From Candidatus Cloacimonadota bacterium (lineage in GTDB: Bacteria; Cloacimonadota; Cloacimonadia; Cloacimonadales; WRIO01): 31,976 nucleotides of DNA. The notes beneath the pieces were generated by a model. The model was not told the origin of the DNA and did no database searches. It saw only the letters and a list, made by a program, of their open reading frames with translations. Shown piece after piece: positions 23,896 through 31,506 of this stretch; within the stretch, counting starts at the first letter, position 1; the number at the start of each line of letters is the position of its first letter. Made by a program: the position numbers and the translations under genes. The stretch lies in NCBI GenBank assembly GCA_023230175.1, contig JALNXV010000003.1:1-31976 (forward strand), read 5' to 3'.

Positions 23896-26247
23896 TCATT
23901 CATATTTTAAAGAATTACTTGGTTTCTCTTTAGAAACCTTATACGCTAAAATAATTACCACAATCAACGATAAAATAATCGCTATAAGCGTTGAAATTAG
24001 ATAAAGAAGGATATTTTGATTAATTTTATAAGCAAAATTTTCTAAATATAAATGCATAAAGTACCAAGCTAAAGGCCATGCAATAACATTAGCTAACAAG
24101 ACATATTTTAAAAAATCTTTTGATAATAAGAAAATTATACTACTTGAAGATGCACCCATTACTTTTCTTATTCCTATCTCTTTAGTTCTTAATTCAATCA
24201 TAAACATTGTTAGTCCGGTAAGGCCTAATAAGGATATAAAAATTGCAACCCAAGAAGCCAATAAGACAGAAAATGATGTTGTTTTTACATACTGATAATT
24301 TTCATTTATATCTTCATCAAGAAAACTATAAATCATAGGATAATCCGAACTAAATTTATCATAAACAGCTTTTATATAGTCGATTACATCAGTTACATTT
24401 TCCTCCCTTAATCGTATAAATATATAGTTTGTCCCCCAATAAGTTATATTAGATATCATCAAAGGATTAATTTCATTAGATAAAGGCTGAAAATGAAAAT
24501 CCTTAATTACTCCAATAATCTCTCCTGCCACAGAGTCATCCCACATAGTAAATCTTTTCCCTATAACTTCGCTACTATAACTATCATAACCCATTACATC
24601 CAAAGCTTTTTCATTTAAAATATATTGTGCATCACCTTTATTCACAAAATCCTTATCAAAATTCTTTCCATTGATTAATTCTAATCCGAATACATCTATA
24701 AAGTCTCGATCAACATTTATAAAATTAAACAAAATCCACGACTCATCTTTTTTCCCATCCCATTTAGGAGGATTAACATTACCAATATTTGCCGGATAAC
24801 CGCTTGCTTGAGATACATTTATAATATTTGTATTTTTTAATAAGTCATTTTTAAACTCATCATAATTTTTCTCTAATTGTACATTATTTTGTAAATGAAT
24901 AATATGATGTTGATTATAGCCTAAAGGCTTATTAATTAGATACTTAAATTGCGAATAAACAGTAAATGTACAAATTAACAAAATAATCGAAATACTAAAT
25001 TGAATAATAACTAAAATCGCCCTAAACGTATTTTTATGATTATTTAAGGGAGTGTTTTTTAAAATATTTATTATCTTTAAGTTTGATAAATAAAAAGCAG
25101 GGTATAAACCGGCAATTACTCCAACTATAACAGAAAAGACAATAATCAAAATAAAATTTAATGGGTCAAATACATTAAAACTAAATGATTTCTGCAAAAT
25201 CTCATTAAAAATCGGCTGGAAAATCTCAATCAAAATAAGTGCAAAGAATAAAGATATTAATGATAAAAAAATAGATTCTAACAAAAACTGTGATACTAAA
25301 CTTGACTTCTTTGCTCCAACAACTTTTCTTATCCCGATTTCTTTAGCTCGTTTTGCTGAATGAGCAGTTGTCAGGTTTACAAAATTTATTATGGCTAGTA
25401 AAAGTATAAAAAGAGCTATGCTTAATTCTATCAAAACATATATAATGTTTGTCGGCTTTTCAAGAGTATCATATAAAGATTCTCGCAACAAAGATTGCAA
25501 TCGTACTTGTAAAACATTATTAGCTTGATATTCACTAATAATATTTTCTATTTTCTTAGTAAAATCAGATATATTTGTTCCTTTCTCTATCCTCACATAC
25601 GCCGAACTTTCCCAACTCCACGAACTTATCCGTTCTTTACCCAAAGCTTTGAAAGGCAAAATAACACTATATCTCAAGCTTGAATTCTCCGGACAATCTT
25701 CAACTATCCCGGTAACTGTTAATAATGTTGAATTATTAAATAAAATTTGTTTCCCAAGCGGATTAATCTCATCAAAGTACTTTTTTGCAACTGACTCAGA
25801 TAAAACAATTGAATTTTCATCTTCAAATACTGTATTTATGTCTCCTTGTAACAAAGTAAAACTAAACATTGAAAAAATTGTCGGTTCAGCTAAAAGAGCA
25901 AAATCTTTATATACCGCATCATCAATCTTTAATAAGTTATATCCATAATACCTAAACCGCATTATCTCTTTTATCTCAGGATATTTCTCTTCAAGTGTTG
26001 GAGCTAACATATAAGGTACAACATTATTTCCTACAATTTCACCATTCCAATCACCCACCTGTAATAACCTATATATCTGATCTTTATTTTGATGAAATCT
26101 ATCAATACTTAATTCAAATTTTACTGATGTCATTAGTATAATGGAAATAGCAATACCTATTGCTAAACCAACTAAATTTATCAATGAAAATACTTTATTT
26201 CTAAGAATATTTCTATAAGCAATTTTAATGTAATTATTATTCAGCAT
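23896..26247 (-). CDS. FtsX-type ABC permease, double-core (second)
   Basis: A 783-aa inner-membrane protein of the MacB_PCD/FtsX architecture, fused as two halves. The N-terminal helix (about 20-38) is followed by a periplasmic domain (about 40-265). Then comes an FtsX core (ARAKEIGIRKVVGA-type sequence near 303-315), a second periplasmic part, and a C-terminal FtsX core with RTKEIGIRKVMGAS near 690. The end reads KPSNSLKYE. The repeated KEIGIRKV motif marks an internal duplication, so one chain may form the permease core of one transporter. It is paralogous to the next permease. Confidence 0.88.
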   Translation of the reverse strand: MLNNNYIKIAYRNILRNKVFSLINLVGLAIGIAISIILMTSVKFELSIDRFHQNKDQIYRLLQVGDWNGEIVGNNVVPYMLAPTLEEKYPEIKEIMRFRYYGYNLLKIDDAVYKDFALLAEPTIFSMFSFTLLQGDINTVFEDENSIVLSESVAKKYFDEINPLGKQILFNNSTLLTVTGIVEDCPENSSLRYSVILPFKALGKERISSWSWESSAYVRIEKGTNISDFTKKIENIISEYQANNVLQVRLQSLLRESLYDTLEKPTNIIYVLIELSIALFILLLAIINFVNLTTAHSAKRAKEIGIRKVVGAKKSSLVSQFLLESIFLSLISLFFALILIEIFQPIFNEILQKSFSFNVFDPLNFILIIVFSVIVGVIAGLYPAFYLSNLKIINILKNTPLNNHKNTFRAILVIIQFSISIILLICTFTVYSQFKYLINKPLGYNQHHIIHLQNNVQLEKNYDEFKNDLLKNTNIINVSQASGYPANIGNVNPPKWDGKKDESWILFNFINVDRDFIDVFGLELINGKNFDKDFVNKGDAQYILNEKALDVMGYDSYSSEVIGKRFTMWDDSVAGEIIGVIKDFHFQPLSNEINPLMISNITYWGTNYIFIRLREENVTDVIDYIKAVYDKFSSDYPMIYSFLDEDINENYQYVKTTSFSVLLASWVAIFISLLGLTGLTMFMIELRTKEIGIRKVMGASSSSIIFLLSKDFLKYVLLANVIAWPLAWYFMHLYLENFAYKINQNILLYLISTLIAIILSLIVVIILAYKVSKEKPSNSLKYE

Positions 26248-26287
26248 ATTACCTCCGACAACAAAACTTACTTTTTAACGTTAATTC

Positions 26288-28732
26288 TTATTCATATCTT
26301 ATAGCATCAACAGGTTTTGAAACAGAAATTTTATATGTCACAGCTGACACAGTTAACCATGCGATTACCCAAGCAATTACAAAAGATATACCGAGAATAG
26401 TAAAAGGAAAATCAATTTTATAAGTAAAATTTTTAAGCCATAAATTCATTGAGAAATATGCTATTGGAACACTTAAGATTCCTGCCACAAATACTAATTT
26501 CGTAAACTCAGCATTCAACATTAATAAAATTGAGTATTTACTCGCTCCAAGTATTTTTCTGATGCCTATCTCTTTTGTTCTTTGTTCAGTAGAAAAGATA
26601 GCTAAACCAATAATTCCTAAACAAGAAATAAAAATACACATAATTGCAAAATATGAAAAAACTTTAGATAATTTAACTTCAGATTGATACATAGAGTCTA
26701 TACTTGAATCCATAAACTCATATTCAAAAGGAGTTGTTGGAAAATGTGCGTACCAAGTCTTTTCTATAAAATCTAAGGTATTTCTTATATCTTTATCTAA
26801 TAATTTTAAATGGATTTGCAACTGATGATTATTATTAGGAATAAATATTAATGGTTCAATAGGATTATGAAGAGAAGCATAATGGAAATCTTTGACAACT
26901 CCGATTACTTCACCCGGATTTTCACTATCTCCAAGGCTTATTTGTCTCAAAGTACCTTTCCATCCGGCAATCTTCAAAGCAGTTTCATTCATTACAAATT
27001 TATTTATATTTCCATCTTCATTAAAATTAGACTGATTATTTTGCCCTTCAGTTGATTCAAAAGTATTACCTTCCAAAAAAGGTATGCCCATAACATCAAA
27101 AAAATCTGCATCTACAGACACTAAATTAAAACCAAGATTTCTAATCTCGCCCTCATCGAAAACACTAAATACCAATTTACCTAAGCCTTTTAAAAATACT
27201 TGGTTAGCAGTCGCTATGTTTTTAATTTGAGGATGTGTCAATATTTCGTTCTTAAATGCTTTATACTTCTGAGTATAACCAGCTTGAGTTTCTGCACTTA
27301 CAACAAGGATATTAGTTTTATCAAATCCTAAATCATAATTTCTTAAATAATTCAACTGTTTAACTACAATCAATGTTCCGGTAATCATAACTATTGAAAG
27401 GATATACTGAAATACAACCAATGTTTTTCTTATAACAACAGCTCTTTTACTTTTAGTAAATTCACCTTTTAAGACAGCTATAGGTTTAAATGAAGATAAT
27501 ACAAAGGCAGGATATATTCCTGATATCAAGCCAATTGATATTGTAATCAATAATATAAAAATATAAATAATTAAAGGTGCTTGAAAACCAAAGCTAAGAT
27601 TTTTACCTGTCAAATCATTAAAAATAGGCAGAATAAGTTCTATCAATAACATAGAAAAAAATAATGAAATAAAACTTATCATTATAGATTCTATCAAAAA
27701 CTGCTTAATCAATTGTTTTTGATGAGCACCTAAAACCTTCCTAATACCTACCTCTTTTGCTCTTTTCATTGAACAAGCAGTAGTAAGATTAACATAATTT
27801 ATAGCAGCTATAATTAATAAGAAAATACTCACAAAAATAAATATATAAATATATTCCATTTTCCCTTGAGGTTCATCCCATTGAAAGGAAGTAAAATGAG
27901 TTTCCTTTAATGAAGTTAAAATCGGTTTAAAACTTGAATTAATTTGTTTACCAATTTCACTCATATATTTATCATAAAACCCTTGTATTTTTTCATTTAA
28001 ATCAGTAATATTAGCTCTTTCATCTAATAAAATATAACAATATTGATTTATTTGCCATAATAGATTAGTATTATTAGGGTCAACCGCTTCCGGGCCTCTT
28101 TGTTCGGCAGTAAGTTGTATTGCCGGCTCCATTGGCATTATTACATCATACCTCAAATGTACGTTATCAGGAAAGTCTTTAAATACTCCCGTAACTTTAT
28201 ATGTAATCCCGGAAATATCAGTAACTATTTCTCCAATAGGATTTCTATCTCCAAATATCTTATCTGAAACTGATTCTGCTAACATTATACTTTCAAATGA
28301 AGATAAAGCAGTTTCTTTTTCACCATAGATAAACTCGTGAGTAAAAATATCAAGTAAACTACTGTCAGCATAAAATACTTGATTCACAAATGTCTTAATA
28401 TCATCTTTCGCCAGATAAAACTTTCCCGGCATCTTTTGTAATCTAACAAACTCTTTAACTTCAGGATAATCTCGTTTAAAAAGATAACCAATAGGAAAAG
28501 ACGCATGTGCAAAAAAGTCTTCTTTTTCGTTTATATTAAAATTAGAGTTAATCCTATATATTCTATCACTTTTTTTATGATAACTGTCATAATTTAATTC
28601 GTTATATGTATATAAGAAAATTAATATTGCTCCTAAAATGCCAATACATAAACTAATTATACTCAATAGTGTAAACAGTTTTGTCTTCATTATTGATCTA
28701 AAGGCAACCTTAAAATAATTATTATTAAACAT
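26288..28732 (-). CDS. FtsX-type ABC permease, double-core (first)
   Basis: An 814-aa inner-membrane protein with the same layout as the 783-aa permease: N-terminal helix (about 20-42) and periplasmic domain with KLADDIK-like beta segments. A first FtsX core (MKRAKEVGIRKVLGA near 328-342) and a second (RTKEIGIRKILGAS near 717) follow, ending KPVDAIRYE. Both KE(I/V)GIRK motifs are intact. Long double-FtsX permeases are common in FCB-group bacteria. It lies 11 bp after its ATPase and 40 bp before the second permease. Substrates of such systems include peptides, toxins and drugs, but none can be assigned here. Confidence 0.88.
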   Translation of the reverse strand: MFNNNYFKVAFRSIMKTKLFTLLSIISLCIGILGAILIFLYTYNELNYDSYHKKSDRIYRINSNFNINEKEDFFAHASFPIGYLFKRDYPEVKEFVRLQKMPGKFYLAKDDIKTFVNQVFYADSSLLDIFTHEFIYGEKETALSSFESIMLAESVSDKIFGDRNPIGEIVTDISGITYKVTGVFKDFPDNVHLRYDVIMPMEPAIQLTAEQRGPEAVDPNNTNLLWQINQYCYILLDERANITDLNEKIQGFYDKYMSEIGKQINSSFKPILTSLKETHFTSFQWDEPQGKMEYIYIFIFVSIFLLIIAAINYVNLTTACSMKRAKEVGIRKVLGAHQKQLIKQFLIESIMISFISLFFSMLLIELILPIFNDLTGKNLSFGFQAPLIIYIFILLITISIGLISGIYPAFVLSSFKPIAVLKGEFTKSKRAVVIRKTLVVFQYILSIVMITGTLIVVKQLNYLRNYDLGFDKTNILVVSAETQAGYTQKYKAFKNEILTHPQIKNIATANQVFLKGLGKLVFSVFDEGEIRNLGFNLVSVDADFFDVMGIPFLEGNTFESTEGQNNQSNFNEDGNINKFVMNETALKIAGWKGTLRQISLGDSENPGEVIGVVKDFHYASLHNPIEPLIFIPNNNHQLQIHLKLLDKDIRNTLDFIEKTWYAHFPTTPFEYEFMDSSIDSMYQSEVKLSKVFSYFAIMCIFISCLGIIGLAIFSTEQRTKEIGIRKILGASKYSILLMLNAEFTKLVFVAGILSVPIAYFSMNLWLKNFTYKIDFPFTILGISFVIAWVIAWLTVSAVTYKISVSKPVDAIRYE

Positions 28733-28743
28733 AATTTCCTCTG

Positions 28744-29427
28744 TTATATTTTCCCGTTCAAATCACTTTTTATTATCTTGCCGTCAAATAAATGAATTTC
28801 TCTTTCAGCCATTTTTGCATGAGCAGGTGAATGGGTAACCATTACAATCGCAGTTCCTTCTTTATGCAAGTCTTGCAATATTTGCATTACCTCTTCTCCA
28901 TTTTGAGAATCTAAATTACCGGTTGGCTCATCAGCTAAAATTAATTTTGGGTTTGTTGCTACAGCTCTTGCAACAGCTACTCTTTGTTGTTGCCCACCGG
29001 ATAATTGTTGAGGAAAATGATTTTTACGATGACTAATTTCTAAGCGATCAAGCAATTCTAAGACTTTTTGCTTACGTTCTTTAACTGAAAAATTCTGATA
29101 GAAAAAAGGAAGCTCAACGTTTTCATAAACAGTAAGTTCATCAATTAGGTTAAAACTTTGAAAAATAAATCCTATATTTTTCTTTCTTAATGCAGTTTTC
29201 AATTGTTCGTTTATCTTACTAACGTTTTTATCTAAAAAATATAAATCACCACTATCAGGACTATCAATTAATCCAATTAAATTTAACAATGTTGTTTTAC
29301 CACACCCGGATGGTCCCACAATTGCAACAAACTCTCCGGCTTTAATTTCAAGGTTTATATCATTAAGAGCTGTTGTTTCAATAGTATCAGTTCGATACAC
29401 TTTTGAAATATTCTGTAATTTAATCAT
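28744..29427 (-). CDS. MacB/LolD-type ABC ATPase (first)
   Basis: The ATG at 29427 (227 aa) is preferred because AAAGGAG precedes it and an upstream TTG would add eight unlikely residues. The Walker A loop is GPSGCGKT (38-45), the signature LSGGQQQRVAVARAV and Walker B LILADEPTGNLD. It is a LolD/MacB-branch ATPase that energises the FtsX-type permease encoded just downstream. It begins 10 bp after the adaptor gene, so the two are co-transcribed. Confidence 0.92.
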   Translation of the reverse strand: MIKLQNISKVYRTDTIETTALNDINLEIKAGEFVAIVGPSGCGKTTLLNLIGLIDSPDSGDLYFLDKNVSKINEQLKTALRKKNIGFIFQSFNLIDELTVYENVELPFFYQNFSVKERKQKVLELLDRLEISHRKNHFPQQLSGGQQQRVAVARAVATNPKLILADEPTGNLDSQNGEEVMQILQDLHKEGTAIVMVTHSPAHAKMAEREIHLFDGKIIKSDLNGKI

Positions 29428-29437
29428 TTTTTCTCCT

Positions 29438-30694
29438 TTATTCGTTAACAATTTTCAATATTTCGGCATCTTTAAAATTATCATAGCTTGAAACTATAAC
29501 CTTATCACCTACATTAAGTCCGGAAACAACCTCATAATAATCCGGGTTTTGCATATTAAGTTTTATTTCTCTTTTATAGGCTTTATTCATTTGAACATCC
29601 ATAACAAATATCCACTGCCCTCCTGTATTACCAAAAAATGCTCCTTTCGGTAATAGAATCGCCTGCTTCTCACTGCCTAATTCAATTTTAACCACAAAAC
29701 TTTGTCCAATCCTAAAGTTTTCATTTCCAATATTTTCAAATAAAAATTCTACTAAAAAACTACCATTTTTAACTTCCGGATGTATTCTTGAAATATGAAC
29801 AGGATATTCTTTTTTATCCGATTCCGCTTTAGCTTGTAATCCCGATTGAATACGATTAAGATAATATTCACTAATATTAGCTTGTATTTTAAAATTATCA
29901 ATTACGTTTATTACACCTAAACGTTCACCACTAAATTTCGACTCACCAATCTCAACATTAAGTGATGATAATTGTCCACTAACCGGTGCTTTAATAGTTA
30001 AACCTTCCATTTTATCGCGAATAATCTTTAAATTGTCTTGTAATCGTTTTACTGATTCATTGAGTTGTTCAATTTGAACTCGTCTAAAAATTGAATCTTG
30101 CACAATATTTTGTTTAATCAAATTAGTTTTTTTCTCAAAAAGCAGATATTCTTCGAATGAATTTAGATATTCATTTTTTGAGATTAATTTATTTTCAAAA
30201 AGTTCTTTTTTCTGATTATAATCTCTTTTAGATTGCAATAATATATGTTCACTATCGTACAACTGTCCGTAAAGTGATAATTTGTTTTGTTCCATCAATA
30301 ACCTAGTATTACGAAGATTATTCATTTGATCAGCAAGTTCAGCCTCTCTATTCATCATATTCATTTGTAAATTTGTATTACTTAACCTTAATATCACTTC
30401 TCCTTTTTTTATTAATTGACCTTCTGTACTAAATATTTCTTCAACTCTACCGCCCTCCATAGCATCAAGAATAATTGTTCTTTCAGGATGTAAAGTACCT
30501 GTAACGGCAATAAAATCTAAAAAATCTCCTGTCACTACCTCTTTAATTGTTAAAGTATGTTTTTTAACTGTCTCTGTATAACGATATTGATTAAAAACCA
30601 AATTATAAAAAATCAAAATAAGTATAAGACTCAAGCTTATACCTACAAAGATTCTTTGTTTTGTCCAAACTTTCTTTTTGATAATTTTATCCAT
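29438..30694 (-). CDS. HlyD/MacA-type periplasmic adaptor
   Basis: A 418-aa membrane-anchored adaptor. It has one N-terminal helix (about 14-34), then a barrel-sandwich half (AMEGGRVEEIFSTEGQLIKKGEVIL, about 78-103) and a long coiled-coil hairpin (about 110-235, rich in Leu/Glu/Asn/Gln). The second sandwich half (IKAPVSGQLSSLNVEIGES) and a beta-barrel end (VVSGLNVGDKVIVSSYD) follow. In tripartite exporters it links the inner-membrane ABC pump to a TolC-type channel. No TolC gene is in the window, so a shared or distant channel is implied. It leads the operon behind AGGAG and a sigma-54-like site. Confidence 0.9.
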   Translation of the reverse strand: MDKIIKKKVWTKQRIFVGISLSLILILIFYNLVFNQYRYTETVKKHTLTIKEVVTGDFLDFIAVTGTLHPERTIILDAMEGGRVEEIFSTEGQLIKKGEVILRLSNTNLQMNMMNREAELADQMNNLRNTRLLMEQNKLSLYGQLYDSEHILLQSKRDYNQKKELFENKLISKNEYLNSFEEYLLFEKKTNLIKQNIVQDSIFRRVQIEQLNESVKRLQDNLKIIRDKMEGLTIKAPVSGQLSSLNVEIGESKFSGERLGVINVIDNFKIQANISEYYLNRIQSGLQAKAESDKKEYPVHISRIHPEVKNGSFLVEFLFENIGNENFRIGQSFVVKIELGSEKQAILLPKGAFFGNTGGQWIFVMDVQMNKAYKREIKLNMQNPDYYEVVSGLNVGDKVIVSSYDNFKDAEILKIVNE

Positions 30695-30718
30695 TTATTT
30701 CTCCTATATTCTTTAAAA

Positions 30719-30734
30719 GCATACATAATGCCAA
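30719..30734 (-). promoter_or_regulatory. Sigma-54-like promoter of the exporter operon
   Basis: On the minus strand TTGGCATTATGTATGC has GG at 30731-30732 and GC at 30719-30720 with the exact 12-base spacing of RpoN promoters. The -12 element reads ATGC rather than TTGC. The predicted start near 30707 sits just ahead of the AGGAG site (30701-30705), the same short-leader layout as at 1021-1066. Confidence 0.6.
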
Positions 30735-30824
30735 ACGATTTACTTTATTAACAGACCGTAAGTTACACTTAACCACCTTTAACTCATCAAACAAAATACA
30801 ATTTCTTTTGTACGATTTCGAACA
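30735..30824. other. Upstream region of the exporter operon with small dyads
   Basis: No gene is seen. Two dyads lie upstream of the sigma-54-like site: GTAA-G-TTAC (30758-30766) and TACAA-N6-TTGTA (30797-30812). These are about 50-60 and 90-105 bp from the predicted start. They could bind a sigma-54 activator, but small dyads are expected by chance in such AT-rich DNA. Confidence 0.25.
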
Positions 30825-30975
30825 TTGGCGACTAACCATAAAAAGTATCCACCGATTAAAACCTTTAATAGTAAAGGAAAAAGATTATATGAAATTAATC
30901 CGGCATTAATAAAAAGAAAGGTATTGCACGTAAAATATTAAAAAAGGGTGGATACTTTTTATGGTTAATCGCCAA
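30825..30975. mobile_element. MITE-like element with 29-bp terminal inverted repeats
   Basis: The ends are near-perfect inverted repeats: 30825-30853 (TTGGCGACTAACCATAAAAA...) and 30947-30975. They match at 28 of 29 positions, with one C/T difference at position 8. The 93-bp interior is AT-rich and codes for nothing. No clear target-site duplication is seen at the flanks (AACA against ACTT). The size and structure fit a non-autonomous miniature element or the deleted remnant of an insertion sequence whose family I cannot name. Confidence 0.65.
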
Positions 30976-31002
30976 ACTTTATTTTTTTATTTCTTGACAA
31001 AT

Positions 31003-31022
31003 ATCTTTAATATATTAAAGAT
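31003..31022. repeat. Perfect 20-bp palindrome
   Basis: ATCTTTAATA is followed directly by its exact reverse complement TATTAAAGAT. It lies between a TTGACA and a TATAAT that are 25 bp apart. It could be an operator for a dimeric regulator. Confidence 0.6.
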
Positions 31023-31245
31023 TGTATAATAAAGATATTTATTTAATGTTTAATGTCGTAGTTATGATTTAATTGATTTTATTTTAACTAAGTAAAGCCT
31101 TACTAAGGATATTATACTTATGGGTTGGATATGTTCACAGACTCAAAATCGGATTTGACTTGCAATATCGCCGGACTTGACTTGCAATGAGCGAAGCGAG
31201 TGTGAGTTGAAAACGGCGAATGGAACCAGAATGACTCGTTTAATC

Positions 31246-31284
31246 TGTCATTGCGATGAGCTGGCGAAGAAGCAATCTATATCT
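31246..31284. repeat. Dispersed GTCATTGCGA...GAAGCAATCT repeat
   Basis: The run TGTCATTGCGATGAGC, then GGCGAAGAAGCAATCT, has the form of a short GC-richer repeat (GTCATTGCGAGGAGCGAAGCGA...AAGCAATCT) that I recognise from many unrelated bacterial genomes. A related GCAATGAGCGAAGCGAG segment lies at 31182-31200. Confidence 0.55.
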
Positions 31285-31348
31285 CATTATCACATCAATT
31301 TAAAATCATCTTTAGATGTTTTTAATCCAAATATATTTAAAGTCATAG

Positions 31349-31410
31349 CCACATTTTTCAAAATGTGGAATAATGAGACACTCTCCATCCCGTTCTGCCA
31401 CTTCAGTGGC
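31349..31410. repeat. Two hairpins sharing a CCAC stem base and TTCA loop
   Basis: CCACATTT-TTCA-AAATGTGG (31349-31368) and GCCAC-TTCA-GTGGC (31397-31410) both fold perfectly and share the loop. They appear to be long and short forms of one unit. Confidence 0.55.
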
Positions 31411-31429
31411 GTAAGCTTATTATATAGTT

Positions 31430-31481
31430 CTACAAGCACCCTTGCTTGTAGGAAAAACAGTGCAAGCAAAGATGCTCGCAC
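31430..31481. repeat. Two adjacent AGCA-N4-TGCT hairpins
   Basis: CTACAAGCA-CCCT-TGCTTGTAG (31430-31451, perfect 9-bp stem) and GTGCAAGCA-AAGA-TGCTCGCAC (31460-31481, one mismatch) stand 8 bp apart in the leader of the FG-GAP gene. The core is the same as in the hairpins at 919-938 and 2936-2962. Confidence 0.65.
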
Positions 31482-31506
31482 AACATTAACAAAAAAGGAG
31501 GACTCT

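Larger units (their letters stand above)
30976..31506. other. Gene-free leader region ahead of the FG-GAP gene
   Basis: I find no supportable gene in these 531 bases. They contain a perfect 20-bp palindrome (31003-31022), TTGACA (30994-30999) without a well-spaced -10, and TATAAT (31025-31030). There are also two TTGACTTGCAAT copies 21 bp apart (31155 and 31176), a dispersed GTCATTGCGA-type repeat and four hairpins. The final AAGGAGGA (31495-31502) is the ribosome site of the following gene. Confidence 0.6.

Noticed and set aside
30862..30877. A small CCTTTA-ATAG-TAAAGG hairpin inside the MITE-like element, considered as a terminator
   Set aside because: The stem is short and AT-rich with no T-run, and it is better explained as part of the element.
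30994..31030. TTGACA with TATAAT read as a promoter for the FG-GAP gene
   Set aside because: The spacer is 25 bp, far outside the usable range, and the gene starts nearly 480 bp downstream.
31290..31481. A 63-codon minus-strand open frame beginning MRASLLALFFLQARVLVELYNK
   Set aside because: It runs through both AGCA/TGCT hairpins and the TTCA hairpins, so its codons are produced by repeats. No ribosome site precedes it and it faces away from the next gene.
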